64,000 bases of DNA from Burkholderiaceae bacterium (GTDB lineage: Bacteria; Pseudomonadota; Gammaproteobacteria; Burkholderiales; Burkholderiaceae_C). Location of the stretch: assembly GCA_019751915.1 (NCBI GenBank), contig JAIEMS010000020.1:47281-111280 (forward strand), read 5' to 3'. Made by a program: the position numbers and the translations under genes. This document shows, piece after piece, positions 28,842-38,353 of this stretch (positions are counted from its first letter, which is position 1; each line of letters opens with the position of its first letter). Below the pieces are notes generated by a model. It was not told where the DNA came from, did no database searches, and was given only the letters and a program-made list of their open reading frames with translations.

Positions 28842-31193
28842 TTACGCCACACCACCACGGTGCAGCTTCCAGCCACAGACTAAGCTACCGCCCAAAACGC
28901 ACATGCCAATGGTCGCCAGCGCTGGGCCAAATCCCACGGTTGCCAGCAGCACTGCGCCCGTGGCCGGGCCTAGGGCACTGCCACCGCGCTCGACCATTCT
29001 GAACAACCCCAAGATACCTGCGCCTTGGCGCGGCGAAACACGGCGGGAAAAATCAGCAATCAAGGCCGACTGCGGTGCAATCGACAGCGACTGCCCCAAC
29101 CCCAACCCGAGCAACACCAGCGCCAATGCAGCCGGTGAAGCGCCAGCAGACCAGGCCAACATCGCACTGGCCCCAGCCATGAACCCACCAACCACCACAA
29201 AAGCGCCACGGCGACTCCAGCGGTCGGCCAAACGCGCAGCAACAGGAACCAGTAGCACCATTGTCAGCGGGTAAATCGTTTGGAGTCGCCCAATGACGGC
29301 ACTGCCATGCCCCATGTCCTGCAAATACACTGGCAACAGGTAAAAACACAGCGCTGCGAGCAACAGTTTGGCAGGCAACGCACACCCCAACAGCAGTGCA
29401 ACCAGACCCGGCTGGGTTTGTACCGTGCGCCAAATGCTATCGGTTGGGCTGTCTGGCTGCACAGTTTGCGGCAGCGGCGAATGCCGATCAGGTGGAATCT
29501 GCAACCACGCAACACCAGCGGCCAATAAAGCCAGCCCGCTGCACACAGCAAAAGTGGCTGCAACGCCCCAACGATCGGCGATCAAGCCCCCCAGCGGTGG
29601 CCCACACAAGCCTGCCACCAAAATTGCCCGCACAAACTGCGCCAAACTGCGGGCCCGGTCTGCGGCCCCAGAACCATCAATCACCACCCCTTGCCCCGAA
29701 ACAAACACCAGCGCAAAACCCACGGCACTGAGCATACGGGCGGCCAAAAAACCACCGTAGCTGGGCAACCATGCTGCCAGCGCCAACCCCACCGCGCTCA
29801 GGAGTGCGCCCCATAAAAAGCCCGTGCGCCTGCCGTGGCGCTCTGACCAAGTTGCCAAAGGCCATTGCAACAAGGCCACCGTTGCCAAAAACAACACCAA
29901 CGGAAAACTGGCCAGCAGCTCCGGCGACAACCCCCACGCCTGTGGTGCCAACTGACGCGCCCATGCGGGCAAGAAAGGGCGCGTCAACTCCTCGGTCAAC
30001 ATGAACAAAAACAGCGCTGGGCGGACTGCCGAGGCACTGGTGCTGCGCCAAGGTGCGTGCCGGTGCGCAGGGTCGGTGAGTCTTTGCTGGCGCACTTCGG
30101 TCGCGGCCAAAGCACGGGCTCCGCGTGACCCGAGTGCCAACGCCAGCAGCTCTAGCGACATCAGCAAGGTCACGGCCCCCAAAAATGCCATGTCTAGCAG
30201 CGTGGTCTGCAATCGGCGCGCCAATACGCCGGGGTCTAGCATCACCACCACCTGACCGACAGATTCCCCCCGATGCAACACCGGCGCTTGGGCCGATGGA
30301 AAGGTCTCGTTGGTCGCCGCCGCTGGCACACTGCCGTGCAACGTGCGGCCATCGCTGGCCACAAACACCAAGGCAGCGACCTCCGGGTTATTGCGGCGCA
30401 CCGCATCTATGTGCGTATCCATGCCAGCCAAGGCCTCTGCTGGAATGTCCACAGCCAAAGCGCGCTCAATCAATCCGGCACTGGAACGGGCAATCGAACC
30501 GGCTTTGGCCAACTGGTCGGGCTGAATCAACGCTTGCCCGGCGCGGTGGGCACCCCATCCCATCGACACCATGCCCAAGCACAGCAACAGTGCAGAAGTG
30601 GCCGTCAACAAGGCCCGCAGCCCGCCGGGAATGAGCGCCCGCACTGGGCCAGCACGACGGCGTGGCCGTGTCAGTTGGCGCGACAGCACCATACCGAACA
30701 ACAGCGTCGCCACACACACCCCGACCAAGGCAGGCCACGCTGCGGCAACCACCTGCTGGCGCAAACGCTGCTGGGCCTGCGCAAGGGCTGATGCGTCGTA
30801 ATGCACCTGCACTTGCGCTACGGTATGGCCCAAATCGTTCTGAATCGGGCGCTGCAACAGCGTCGTGGCCCGTGCCACCTCCTTGGACAAGCCCTGACCC
30901 AGCAAAGGCTGCCCATCGGCACTGGTGATGGCAAAGCCGACGATGGCCGGGTCTAATGCCGACTCCCGGGCCAGCAGTGCCTCGAGCGAGGGCTGGGCCG
31001 ACAAAGGCACGCCCAGCGCTAAAGCCTGTTCAGCCGCACTGACAGCGCGTTGTGCAGCCAAGGCAAAGCGGGCGCTGTAGGCCTCCTGCTGGGCGCTGCG
31101 CAAGGTGCCAAAGGCCAAATAACTACTGACCACAATGCAACCGGCAGATACGCAGGTCAGTACGGCGATAAACAACCACAAGAGACGCTTCAT
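28842..31193 (-). CDS. MFS transporter fused to two N-terminal periplasmic sensor modules
   Basis: The 783-residue protein begins with a membrane segment (about 6-28), a periplasmic module (about 30-150), a membrane hairpin (about 152-172 and 190-213), a second periplasmic module (about 215-330), another segment, then a full 12-segment major facilitator domain (about 390-780, with the WSERHGRRTGFLWGALLS loop 2-3 motif and the ADRWSRRGAFV repeat). The two modules (ALALGVPLSAQPSLEALLA and ALAVDIPAEALAGMDTHI) resemble those of the two small sensors downstream. It starts 13 bases after apaG and leads the sensor operon. Transported compound unknown; a combined transport and sensing role is inferred. 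Confidence 0.85.
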   Translation of the reverse strand: MKRLLWLFIAVLTCVSAGCIVVSSYLAFGTLRSAQQEAYSARFALAAQRAVSAAEQALALGVPLSAQPSLEALLARESALDPAIVGFAITSADGQPLLGQGLSKEVARATTLLQRPIQNDLGHTVAQVQVHYDASALAQAQQRLRQQVVAAAWPALVGVCVATLLFGMVLSRQLTRPRRRAGPVRALIPGGLRALLTATSALLLCLGMVSMGWGAHRAGQALIQPDQLAKAGSIARSSAGLIERALAVDIPAEALAGMDTHIDAVRRNNPEVAALVFVASDGRTLHGSVPAAATNETFPSAQAPVLHRGESVGQVVVMLDPGVLARRLQTTLLDMAFLGAVTLLMSLELLALALGSRGARALAATEVRQQRLTDPAHRHAPWRSTSASAVRPALFLFMLTEELTRPFLPAWARQLAPQAWGLSPELLASFPLVLFLATVALLQWPLATWSERHGRRTGFLWGALLSAVGLALAAWLPSYGGFLAARMLSAVGFALVFVSGQGVVIDGSGAADRARSLAQFVRAILVAGLCGPPLGGLIADRWGVAATFAVCSGLALLAAGVAWLQIPPDRHSPLPQTVQPDSPTDSIWRTVQTQPGLVALLLGCALPAKLLLAALCFYLLPVYLQDMGHGSAVIGRLQTIYPLTMVLLVPVAARLADRWSRRGAFVVVGGFMAGASAMLAWSAGASPAALALVLLGLGLGQSLSIAPQSALIADFSRRVSPRQGAGILGLFRMVERGGSALGPATGAVLLATVGFGPALATIGMCVLGGSLVCGWKLHRGGVA

Positions 31194-31206
31194 GGCAAAC
31201 CAAGGC

Positions 31207-31614
31207 TCAATGCAAAACCCGGCTGCTCAAGGGATTCCCCGACGCACCAGCATTGACCGCCTCTAAGACAAACAAAGGGATGGCAACGGTAAACGCCTCA
31301 CCGTCTTCGGCTACGCAGTGAAAACTGCCGTGCATAGCCCCGCTGGGGGCGCGCAACTGGCAGCCGCTGGTGTATTGAAAGGCCTCGCCCGGTTTGAGCA
31401 GCGGTTGCTGCCCCACCACCCCCAGCCCCTTGACCTGCTCGGTATGACCGCGCACATCACTGATGGTCCAGTGGCGCGAGATCAACTGGGCCGTCACATC
31501 CCCGGTATTGGTAATGGTAATGGTGTAAGAAAAACTAAACACCCCAGCCTCGGGAGAGGACTGCCCGGGCAGGTACTCGGGCTGTACGTGAACCTCGAAT
31601 TGGTACTTTGGCAT
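31207..31614 (-). CDS. apaG: ApaG protein (Co2+/Mg2+ efflux-associated, DUF525)
   Basis: ApaG is a small fibronectin-III-like protein. In E. coli it is encoded with apaH and has been linked to cobalt resistance; its molecular role is unclear. The 135-residue product has [36 protein letters not shown] and the C-terminal [18 protein letters not shown], which define the family. It starts 30 bases from the divergent rpe gene and precedes the MFS-sensor gene on the same strand. Confidence 0.95.
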   Translation of the reverse strand: MPKYQFEVHVQPEYLPGQSSPEAGVFSFSYTITITNTGDVTAQLISRHWTISDVRGHTEQVKGLGVVGQQPLLKPGEAFQYTSGCQLRAPSGAMHGSFHCVAEDGEAFTVAIPLFVLEAVNAGASGNPLSSRVLH

Positions 31615-31644
31615 AGGCTAATGGTACCTGCGACAATCGAAACC

Positions 31645-32325
31645 ATGAGCCGCACCTACCGCATTGCCCCCTCCATCTTGTCCGCCGATTTTGCCCGATT
31701 GGGCGAAGAAGTCCGCAGCGTCATCGCCGCTGGCGCCGACTGGATTCACTTTGATGTCATGGACAACCACTATGTGCCCAACCTGACGTTTGGCCCGATG
31801 GTCTGCCAAGCCCTCAAACCCCACGCCGTCACGCCCGAAGGCGTGGCCGTGCCCATTGACGTACACCTGATGGTGCAACCCGTCGATGCGCTGGCCGGCG
31901 CTTTTGCCCAAGCCGGGGCGGATTTAATCAGCTTTCACCCCGATGCCTCGGGCCATGTTCACCGCAGCATTCAGGCCATCAAGGGCCAAGGTGTCAAGGC
32001 CGGTCTGGTGTTTAACCCCGCCGAGTCGCTGGATGTGCTCGACTGGGTGATCGACGACCTTGACCTGATTTTGATCATGAGCGTCAACCCCGGTTTTGGC
32101 GGCCAGAGTTTTATTGATTCGGCCCTGCGCAAAATTGAAGACGTGCGCCGGCGCATTGACGCGAGCGGGCGCGATATTCGACTCGAAGTCGATGGCGGCA
32201 TCAAAGAAAGCAACATCCGCCGCGTGGCCGATGCCGGTGCCGACACCTTCGTGGCAGGCAGCGCTATTTTTGGCAAACCCAGTTACAAAAGTGTCATTGA
32301 CACCATGCGCAGCGCACTACTTTGA
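31645..32325 (+). CDS. rpe: Ribulose-phosphate 3-epimerase
   Basis: Rpe interconverts ribulose-5-phosphate and xylulose-5-phosphate in the pentose-phosphate and Calvin pathways. The 226-residue TIM barrel begins [20 protein letters not shown] and has the metal-binding [39 protein letters not shown] and [11 protein letters not shown] motifs. The open frame continues upstream to 31318, antisense to apaG, but the family start is the ATG at 31645. A clear terminator follows. Confidence 0.97.
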   Translation: MSRTYRIAPSILSADFARLGEEVRSVIAAGADWIHFDVMDNHYVPNLTFGPMVCQALKPHAVTPEGVAVPIDVHLMVQPVDALAGAFAQAGADLISFHPDASGHVHRSIQAIKGQGVKAGLVFNPAESLDVLDWVIDDLDLILIMSVNPGFGGQSFIDSALRKIEDVRRRIDASGRDIRLEVDGGIKESNIRRVADAGADTFVAGSAIFGKPSYKSVIDTMRSALL

Positions 32326-32342
32326 AAAAACCCGCACAACAC

Positions 32343-32367
32343 AAAGCCCCATTTTGGGGCTTTTTTA
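32343..32367 (+). terminator. Rho-independent terminator after rpe
   Basis: AAAGCCCC (32343-32350) and GGGGCTTT (32356-32363) pair around ATTTT and are followed by a T-run. It lies 18 bases after the rpe stop. Confidence 0.85.
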
Positions 32368-32388
32368 TGATCACCCATTTTGATAAAC

Positions 32389-32405
32389 GCTATTTATTTA
32401 ATAGC
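32389..32405. repeat. Dispersed repeat, partial copy 5
   Basis: GCTATTTATTTAATAGC is the palindromic half of the dispersed repeat family. The rest of the rpe to MCP gap holds AATCAATATTGATT (32432-32445) and the hairpin GGGTAActacTTACCC (32492-32507), of unknown role. Confidence 0.45.
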
Positions 32406-32600
32406 AAACATTTCAATACAGACAAGCACTTAATCAATATTGATTCATTTTTTTCTTCAACAAAGATCTAGTTGAATCATATCGATAGTAAGGGTAACTA
32501 CTTACCCGGGATGGTCTGGAGTGCCAAAGCTAGGTGCTGTGCACCAAAATAGGGCTTTGGCATTTCGTCAAATTGTCACAGTCTGCAACGCACACCTTCC

Positions 32601-34139
32601 ATGAACCAGTTCAAAATTTCCGCCCGCCTCGCTTTTCTGATTGGTGTTCTTGCCTGCCTGCTGGTACTAGTGGGCAGCATTGGTTTGTATGGGATGAGCA
32701 AAAATGAGGAGGCCCTCGACAGCATGTACAAAGACCGCGCCGTACCGCTGGCACAACTGGGGGAAATGCGGTATTTGATGCTGCACAATCGCCTGCTGAT
32801 TGCCAATGCATTGGTGATACAAACTCCAGACAATGCCATCAAAAATGCCAACGGGATCGAGGTCAACATCGACAAGGTCAATAAGCTGTGGCAAGCCTAT
32901 ATGGCAACCTACCTCACCCCCGAAGAAGCCAAACTCGCCCAAGAATTCGCCGAGGCCCGAGAAAAATTCCTGCAAAAAGGCTTAAAGCCCTCGGTCGAGG
33001 CCCTGCGCCACAGCGATTTTGAAGAAACCAGAAGGGTGGCGATAGACCACAACATTCCGTTGTTTAACACCGCGCAAGAGCGGCTGGTCGCACTGGTTCA
33101 ACTCCAAGTGGACGAGGCGAAAAAAGAATACGACCTGAGCAGTGCCCGGTTTCACACCCTTCGAGCTGTGTCGATGGCAGCCATCGGACTGGGGCTGCTG
33201 TTTGCCGTGGTGTTTGGCTGGTCTATGGCCCGGGGCATTACGGGGCCACTCAACCGGGCCGTAGAAACAGCGCAAGCCGTGGCCCAAGGCGATTTGAGCC
33301 AGCCCATTACCAGCGAAGGTAAAGACGAAATTGCCGCACTGATGCACGCGCTCTCGGACATGAAAATCCGTCTGGCCGCACTGGTGGGCAATGTGCGCCA
33401 AAACGCCGAAAGCATCTCGACGGCCAGCGGCGAGATCGCCCAAGGCAACCATGATTTGTCGGCCCGCACCGAGGCGCAGGCCAGCGCTCTGCAACAAACA
33501 GCCGCCTCCATGGAGCAGCTCAGTGCCACCGTCAAGCAAAACGCCGACAGCGCACAGCAGGCCAATCAACTCGCTATGAATGCCAGCACCGTCGCCATCC
33601 AAGGTGGCGAGGTTGTGGCGCAAGTGGTCGACACCATGCAGGGCATCAACGAGGCCTCGCGCAAAATCTCCGACATCATCAGTGTGATTGATGGCATCGC
33701 CTTTCAAACTAACATTTTGGCGCTCAATGCTGCCGTTGAAGCCGCCCGCGCCGGCGAGCAAGGCCGTGGTTTTGCTGTGGTTGCCAGCGAGGTGCGTAAT
33801 CTGGCCGGACGCTCCGCCGACGCGGCCAAGGAAATCAAGGTGCTCATTAACGCCAGCGTGGACCGCGTGGCGCAAGGCACAGCGCTGGTCGATCAGGCTG
33901 GCACCACCATGACCGAGGTGGTCAGCAGCATCCGCCGGGCCACCGACCTGATGGGCGAGATCAGCGCCGCCAACCGCGAACAAGCCACCGGCGTGGCACA
34001 AGTGGGCGAAGCGGTGACACAAATCGACCAAGCCACGCAGCAAAACGCCGCCTTGGTCGAAGAAATGGCCGCCGCCGCCAGCAGCCTGACATCACAAGCA
34101 CAAGAGTTAGTGCAAGTGGTGGCCGTGTTTAAGTTCTGA
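32601..34139 (+). CDS. Methyl-accepting chemotaxis protein (four-helix-bundle sensor)
   Basis: This 512-residue receptor has a membrane segment at about 11-33, a periplasmic four-helix-bundle-type sensor (about 34-188), a second segment at about 190-213, a HAMP domain (about 213-268) and a cytoplasmic signalling domain. The signalling domain contains the hairpin tip [20 protein letters not shown] and [16 protein letters not shown] for CheA/CheW contact. It has no C-terminal CheR-docking pentapeptide. The ligand is unknown. The signalling half is very similar to that of the receptor at 35559. Confidence 0.93.
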   Translation: MNQFKISARLAFLIGVLACLLVLVGSIGLYGMSKNEEALDSMYKDRAVPLAQLGEMRYLMLHNRLLIANALVIQTPDNAIKNANGIEVNIDKVNKLWQAYMATYLTPEEAKLAQEFAEAREKFLQKGLKPSVEALRHSDFEETRRVAIDHNIPLFNTAQERLVALVQLQVDEAKKEYDLSSARFHTLRAVSMAAIGLGLLFAVVFGWSMARGITGPLNRAVETAQAVAQGDLSQPITSEGKDEIAALMHALSDMKIRLAALVGNVRQNAESISTASGEIAQGNHDLSARTEAQASALQQTAASMEQLSATVKQNADSAQQANQLAMNASTVAIQGGEVVAQVVDTMQGINEASRKISDIISVIDGIAFQTNILALNAAVEAARAGEQGRGFAVVASEVRNLAGRSADAAKEIKVLINASVDRVAQGTALVDQAGTTMTEVVSSIRRATDLMGEISAANREQATGVAQVGEAVTQIDQATQQNAALVEEMAAAASSLTSQAQELVQVVAVFKF

Positions 34140-34198
34140 ATATTTTGATAGCAACAAACACAGACTGAGCAACGGCCAAGTGCAGTTTTTATTCAAAA

Positions 34199-34543
34199 TT
34201 ACCTGCTCCAAACCACGTCGTGCTCGTCTGCGGCGCTGCGCTGCAACATCTCTATAAACGGTGCCGCGCGCTGGTGCAGGCGTACCTGCTGGGTGCGGTC
34301 GTCTTCGTCTTCGACCTCAAACCCTTCAGACTGGCGGGCGTGGCGCGCAGCTTGGGCTTGGGCGCGTTGGCGCTCGTCCAGAGCGACGGCCATATCCAAT
34401 GCGGCCAATGCCTGCGGTATTTGTGCGGCAGTGATGATCCCGCTGGGGCTGGGTTCTTTGCCAATAATTTGCAGCAACCGGCGGCCGTGGGGTTCGAGCA
34501 AAATCAGGTCGGCGGTAGCACGGGATTGGAACTTGTAGAGCAT
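34199..34543 (-). CDS. DUF1840 domain-containing protein
   Basis: The 114-residue product begins MLYKFQSRATADLILLEPHG and continues RLLQIIGKEPSPSGIITAAQ, which is the DUF1840 pattern found in Burkholderiales; it ends with a cluster of acidic residues (EVEDEDD) and a hydrophobic PFIEMLQRS. Function is unknown. An in-frame ATG seven codons upstream (34564) is less likely as the start. Confidence 0.85.
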   Translation of the reverse strand: MLYKFQSRATADLILLEPHGRRLLQIIGKEPSPSGIITAAQIPQALAALDMAVALDERQRAQAQAARHARQSEGFEVEDEDDRTQQVRLHQRAAPFIEMLQRSAADEHDVVWSR

Positions 34544-34666
34544 CGAAATTTCCTCGGTATGCAAAAGGTCTGCCCCCTAAGGATAGACCGATTAGGCCGA
34601 CCTCGGGCACCATATGCAAACTGAACCCATTGCCCAGCCCCACCCTACCGACCCGAGACAACGCCC

Positions 34667-34972
34667 ATGTCCAACCTTCACATTCACCGCCACCACCAAC
34701 TGGGCCTGCCCGCCGCGCGCAAAGTGGCCTTCTTATGGGCCGAAAAAGCCGAAGAAAAGTTCGATATGAAATGCTCCTACGAAGAAGGTGAAACGCAAGA
34801 CACCGTGCATTTCAATCGCGCAGGCATTCAAGGCACACTCAAGGTAGGTGCCGACCAGTTTGAACTGCAGGCAACGCTGGGATTTTTATTCAGCGCCTTC
34901 AAACACCGCATCGAGAGCGAAATCGGCCAGCAGTTTGATGCCCTGCTCAACACGGCCAAACCGCGCCCCTGA
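34667..34972 (+). CDS. Polyhydroxyalkanoic acid system family protein (PHA_gran_rgn)
   Basis: The 101-residue product matches the PHA_gran_rgn family of small proteins from PHA-producing bacteria: MSNLHIHRHHQLGLPAARKVA, then KFDMKCSYEEGETQDTVHFN and GADQFELQATLGFLFSAFK. Its role is not established, although the family is named for its link with granule gene regions. It is followed by an acyl-CoA-binding protein on the other strand; phaC is 12.4 kb away. Confidence 0.85.
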   Translation: MSNLHIHRHHQLGLPAARKVAFLWAEKAEEKFDMKCSYEEGETQDTVHFNRAGIQGTLKVGADQFELQATLGFLFSAFKHRIESEIGQQFDALLNTAKPRP

Positions 34973-34987
34973 GCGTCGCCCAGCGCC

Positions 34988-35242
34988 CTACTCTAGCGAT
35001 CCAATCAGGTCGATGTACTGCTGCTGCGCAGCTTGTGCATCGGTGCCCTTGAGCAAACTCCAAGCGTCCCACTTGGCGCGGCCCACCATGTCAGAAAAGC
35101 TCGGTTTCTTTTCGACGTTATCACCCGCTGTGGCCTGCTTGTAGAGGGCGTAAATCTTCAACAACGTAGCGTTGTTGGGGCGCTCGCTGAGGTTCTTAGA
35201 TTGGGCTACAGCGGCTTCAAAAGCGGCATTGAGATCGATCAT
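34988..35242 (-). CDS. Acyl-CoA-binding protein
   Basis: The 84-residue product is a complete ACBP: a four-helix protein that binds long-chain acyl-CoA esters in the cytoplasm. Seen here are NATLLKIYALYKQATAGDN (the YALYKQ ligand-binding helix), KKPSFSDMVGRAKWDAW, and a final helix. ACBP genes occur in some but not all bacteria. The position beside a PHA-system gene suggests a part in acyl-CoA supply, which is inference. GGAG precedes the ATG. Confidence 0.92.
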   Translation of the reverse strand: MIDLNAAFEAAVAQSKNLSERPNNATLLKIYALYKQATAGDNVEKKPSFSDMVGRAKWDAWSLLKGTDAQAAQQQYIDLIGSLE

Positions 35243-35432
35243 CGGGGGTGCTCCTTGGGTATTTTTGCCATCTTATGCAGCCCACAGCCCCGGCACTGTC
35301 ATCCACAAGACAGCACCCACCTGTGTGCCAGCGATCTGACAAAAAAATCTCACCCTATGAAAAACAATATTAAATAATGAAATATATCTATATGGTTTTT
35401 ATATTTTATTTCACAATCAATTTATGCAGCCA

Positions 35433-35446
35433 TTGATCTATATCAA
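35433..35446. promoter_or_regulatory. FNR/Anr-type binding site upstream of the second chemoreceptor
   Basis: TTGATctatATCAA is a perfect match to the FNR/Anr consensus TTGAT-N4-ATCAA. It lies 112 bases before the ATG at 35559 in the AT-rich gap 35243-35558, which has no gene. The gap also contains AAGGATttcATCCTT and TGCCACaccaGTGGCA (35521-35536), two short hairpins near the start codon. Confidence 0.65.
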
Positions 35447-35558
35447 ACACTTTTTTCAGTTTATGAAATTAGTATCAAAACATCGACAAGGATTTCATCC
35501 TTGAATAAAAATTAAACAACTGCCACACCAGTGGCAAATTTTTCTTTGGACGAACAAA

Positions 35559-37061
35559 ATGTTCATCAATGATAACGATATGGATCTGGTGCATCTTTCT
35601 GCGCTGGGCGACCGAATTTTACTTTCGGTAGTAGGACTTTGTGCTTTAGGTGCCATCATTTTAGGAATGCAGTTTGTCGATTCAGGCTTTGCCATTGGAG
35701 CATCGGTGGCCTTGCTGCTTTTGGCGGGCACCGGATATATGCTAGGGCGTGGCACTACCGCCTGCCGGTATGTGCTGACTTTTGTGCTGGTGGCATTTTT
35801 AGCGCTACACATTCAACTGGCACGCGGAATGATTGAACTGCATTTTGGTGTTTTTGTCGTTCTAGCTTTCTTATTGGTTTATCTGGACTGGAAAGTCATT
35901 GTCTTTTTCGCAGCACTGGTAGCTGTTCACCACATAGTTTTTGATCGTCTGCAAGCAGCAGGGCTTGGTTTTTATTGCACCATCAAACCAGATTTACTTT
36001 TAATCATGCTGCACGCGCTGTATGTGGTGATTCAGGCCGGTGTAGAAGTCTTTTTGGCGGTACAAATGCGCCGCGCAGCCACCGAAGGGGTTGAATTGAC
36101 CCACTTGGTCAGCAGCGTCAACCGCACAGACGGCATTTCGTTAAACGTCGCGCACATCGCCACCGATACCGTCGGCGGTAACGCACTGAAAGCGACCCTG
36201 ACCCGAATGGAACGCGCCGTCAATGCAGTGCACACCAACGCCTCAAGCATTGAGGTGGCGGCAGCAGAAATCGCCAGCGGCAGCCATGACTTAAGCACCC
36301 GCACAGAACAAACAGCCAACAATTTGCAGCGCACCGCCAGCAGTATGGCTGCATTGACCAGCATGGTCACTCAATCTGCCGATAACGCCCGTGCTGTCAA
36401 CCAACTGGCCCTCAACGCCAGCACCGTCGCCGCCAAAGGGGGCACGGTGGTATCGGAAGTGGTTGAAACCATGCATGGCATCAACGATGCCTCACGCAAA
36501 ATCTCTGACATCATCAGCGTCATTGATGGCATTGCGTTCCAGACCAATATTTTGGCCCTCAATGCCGCCGTCGAAGCGGCCCGCGCAGGCGAACAAGGAC
36601 GGGGCTTTGCAGTGGTGGCCTCAGAGGTTCGCAGCCTTGCTGGGCGTTCTGCCGATGCCGCCAAAGAGATTAAAAACCTCATCAATGCCAGCGTTGCACA
36701 AGTAGAACGGGGCAGCGTGCTCGTGACCGGGGCTGGGGCCACCATGACCGAGGTGGTCGAGAGCATTCGCCGTGTCACAGACATCATGGGCGAAATCAGC
36801 GCTGCCAGCGCAGAGCAGGCCTCTGGGGTCTCTGAGGTCAGCGCTGCCGTGGGCCAGATGGACCAAGCGACGCAACAAAACGCCGCGCTGGTCGAAGAAA
36901 TGGCCGCAGCGGCCAATGACCTCAAATCCCAAGCCCAAGAATTGGTGCAAACGGTGACTGTTTTTCACGCTGAGCAACCAAGGCCTGCGGGCCGGGGCAC
37001 AGCACAGCCTGCACCCCCACCAGCACAGACCGACAACAACCGACTTGCCCTAACCCACTAA
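35559..37061 (+). CDS. Methyl-accepting chemotaxis protein with multi-pass membrane sensor
   Basis: The 500-residue receptor has no large periplasmic domain. Instead its first ~175 residues form about six hydrophobic segments in tandem, followed directly by a HAMP-less linker and a standard signalling domain ([20 protein letters not shown] near residue 325) ending in a Pro/Ala-rich tail. Membrane-embedded sensors of this kind often respond to energy or redox state. An FNR-type box 112 bases upstream supports oxygen-linked expression. Part of the membrane region ([21 protein letters not shown]) resembles membrane-sensor MCPs of Burkholderiales. Ligand unknown. Confidence 0.9.
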   Translation: MFINDNDMDLVHLSALGDRILLSVVGLCALGAIILGMQFVDSGFAIGASVALLLLAGTGYMLGRGTTACRYVLTFVLVAFLALHIQLARGMIELHFGVFVVLAFLLVYLDWKVIVFFAALVAVHHIVFDRLQAAGLGFYCTIKPDLLLIMLHALYVVIQAGVEVFLAVQMRRAATEGVELTHLVSSVNRTDGISLNVAHIATDTVGGNALKATLTRMERAVNAVHTNASSIEVAAAEIASGSHDLSTRTEQTANNLQRTASSMAALTSMVTQSADNARAVNQLALNASTVAAKGGTVVSEVVETMHGINDASRKISDIISVIDGIAFQTNILALNAAVEAARAGEQGRGFAVVASEVRSLAGRSADAAKEIKNLINASVAQVERGSVLVTGAGATMTEVVESIRRVTDIMGEISAASAEQASGVSEVSAAVGQMDQATQQNAALVEEMAAAANDLKSQAQELVQTVTVFHAEQPRPAGRGTAQPAPPPAQTDNNRLALTH

Positions 37062-37068
37062 CACGGCG

Positions 37069-38271
37069 TTACCGAGGCTGTGCCAGCCAGTTTTGCGCCA
37101 ACCGCACCCAATAGGTTGCCCCCAGTGGAATCAAAGCATCGTTAAAGTCGTAGCTCGGGTTGTGCAAGGTGCAGGGGCCACCGCCGTGCCCGATTTCACG
37201 GTGGTCGCCATCGCCGTTGGCGATAAAGCAATAGGCACCGGGCTTGGCTTGCAGCATGAAGGCAAAGTCCTCCGCCCCCATGGTCGGCTCTTGGGCCAGT
37301 ACGCGCTCTGGGCCGACAATGCCGGTCATGACTTGGCGGGCAAATGCCGCTTCGGCCACCGAGTTGATGGTCGGCGGGTAGTTGCGCAAAAACTCAAACT
37401 CGCAACTGGCATCGTGCGCGGCACAGGTGTGCTGAGCCACTTGGCGCATACGCTCTTCGATCAAATCGAGCACCTCCAGGGTAAAGGTGCGTACCGTGCC
37501 TTGCAATTCGCAGGTGTTGGGCACAACGTTGGTGGCCTCGCCAGCATGGATCATCGTCACGGAGATCACGCCCGCATCGACCGGCTTTTTGTTGCGCGTG
37601 ATGATGGTCTGGAAGGTCTGCACCATTTGGCAGGCAATCGGCACCGGGTCGATGGTGTTGTGCGGCATGGCGGCGTGGCCGCCCTTGCCCCGGATGGTGA
37701 TTTTGAATTCGTTGCTCGATGCCATCACCGGCCCGGCACTCACGGCCATGCTGCCCACGGGCATACCGGGCCAGTTGTGCATGCCAAAGACGGCCTCCAT
37801 CGGGAATTTTTCAAACAGGCCGTCGTTCATCATCTCGCGGGCACCGCCGCCGCCTTCTTCAGCGGGCTGAAAAATCAGGTAAACGGTGCCATCAAAGTCG
37901 CGGTGCTGGGCCAGATATTGCCCCGCTGCCAACAGCATGGCGGTGTGGCCGTCATGACCGCAAGCGTGCATTTTGCCGGTGTGTTGGCTGGTGTGGGCAA
38001 AGGTGTTGGACTCTTGCATCGGCAGCGCGTCCATATCGGCGCGCAGGCCCAAGGCACGGCCACTGGCACCTCCATCGCGGCCCTGAACAATGCCCACCAC
38101 CCCGGTGGTGCCCAGCCCCCGGTGAACGGTAATGCCCCACTCGGTAAGCTGGTGCGCTACCAAATCGGCAGTGCGGACCTCCTCAAAACACAACTCGGGG
38201 TGGGCGTGGATGTCGCGGCGCAGGGCGGCAATGCTGGCGGCCTGTGCGGCAATGGCGTCGATGACTTGCAT
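37069..38271 (-). CDS. M20-family amidohydrolase (hippurate hydrolase-like)
   Basis: The 400-residue product belongs to the M20D amidohydrolases, cytoplasmic metal enzymes that cleave N-acyl amino acids. Motifs are LRRDIHAHPELCFEE near residue 18, ALGLRADMDALPMQE, MHACGHDGHTAMLLAAG with metal-binding Cys/His/Asp, FQPAEEGGGGAREM with the catalytic glutamate, and PTMGAEDFAFMLQ. The exact substrate (hippurate, N-acetyl-amino acids or indole conjugates) cannot be told from the sequence. It is divergent from the molybdopterin oxidoreductase. Confidence 0.9.
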   Translation of the reverse strand: MQVIDAIAAQAASIAALRRDIHAHPELCFEEVRTADLVAHQLTEWGITVHRGLGTTGVVGIVQGRDGGASGRALGLRADMDALPMQESNTFAHTSQHTGKMHACGHDGHTAMLLAAGQYLAQHRDFDGTVYLIFQPAEEGGGGAREMMNDGLFEKFPMEAVFGMHNWPGMPVGSMAVSAGPVMASSNEFKITIRGKGGHAAMPHNTIDPVPIACQMVQTFQTIITRNKKPVDAGVISVTMIHAGEATNVVPNTCELQGTVRTFTLEVLDLIEERMRQVAQHTCAAHDASCEFEFLRNYPPTINSVAEAAFARQVMTGIVGPERVLAQEPTMGAEDFAFMLQAKPGAYCFIANGDGDHREIGHGGGPCTLHNPSYDFNDALIPLGATYWVRLAQNWLAQPR

Positions 38272-38353
38272 GTTGTGCTACTTTCCTTTTTTTGAACAGT
38301 CTAGCCCGGGCCACCGCTGTGCGCTACCCGGGGTTATTCGCCGACCCTTGACC

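Noticed and set aside
32432..32445. AATCAATATTGATT as a second FNR box
   Set aside because: It is a palindrome but has the inverse order to TTGAT-N4-ATCAA and lacks the spacer, so it does not fit FNR/Anr.
37093..38295. 400-codon plus-strand frame opposite the M20 amidohydrolase
   Set aside because: The minus-strand protein has complete family motifs; the plus-strand translation has none.
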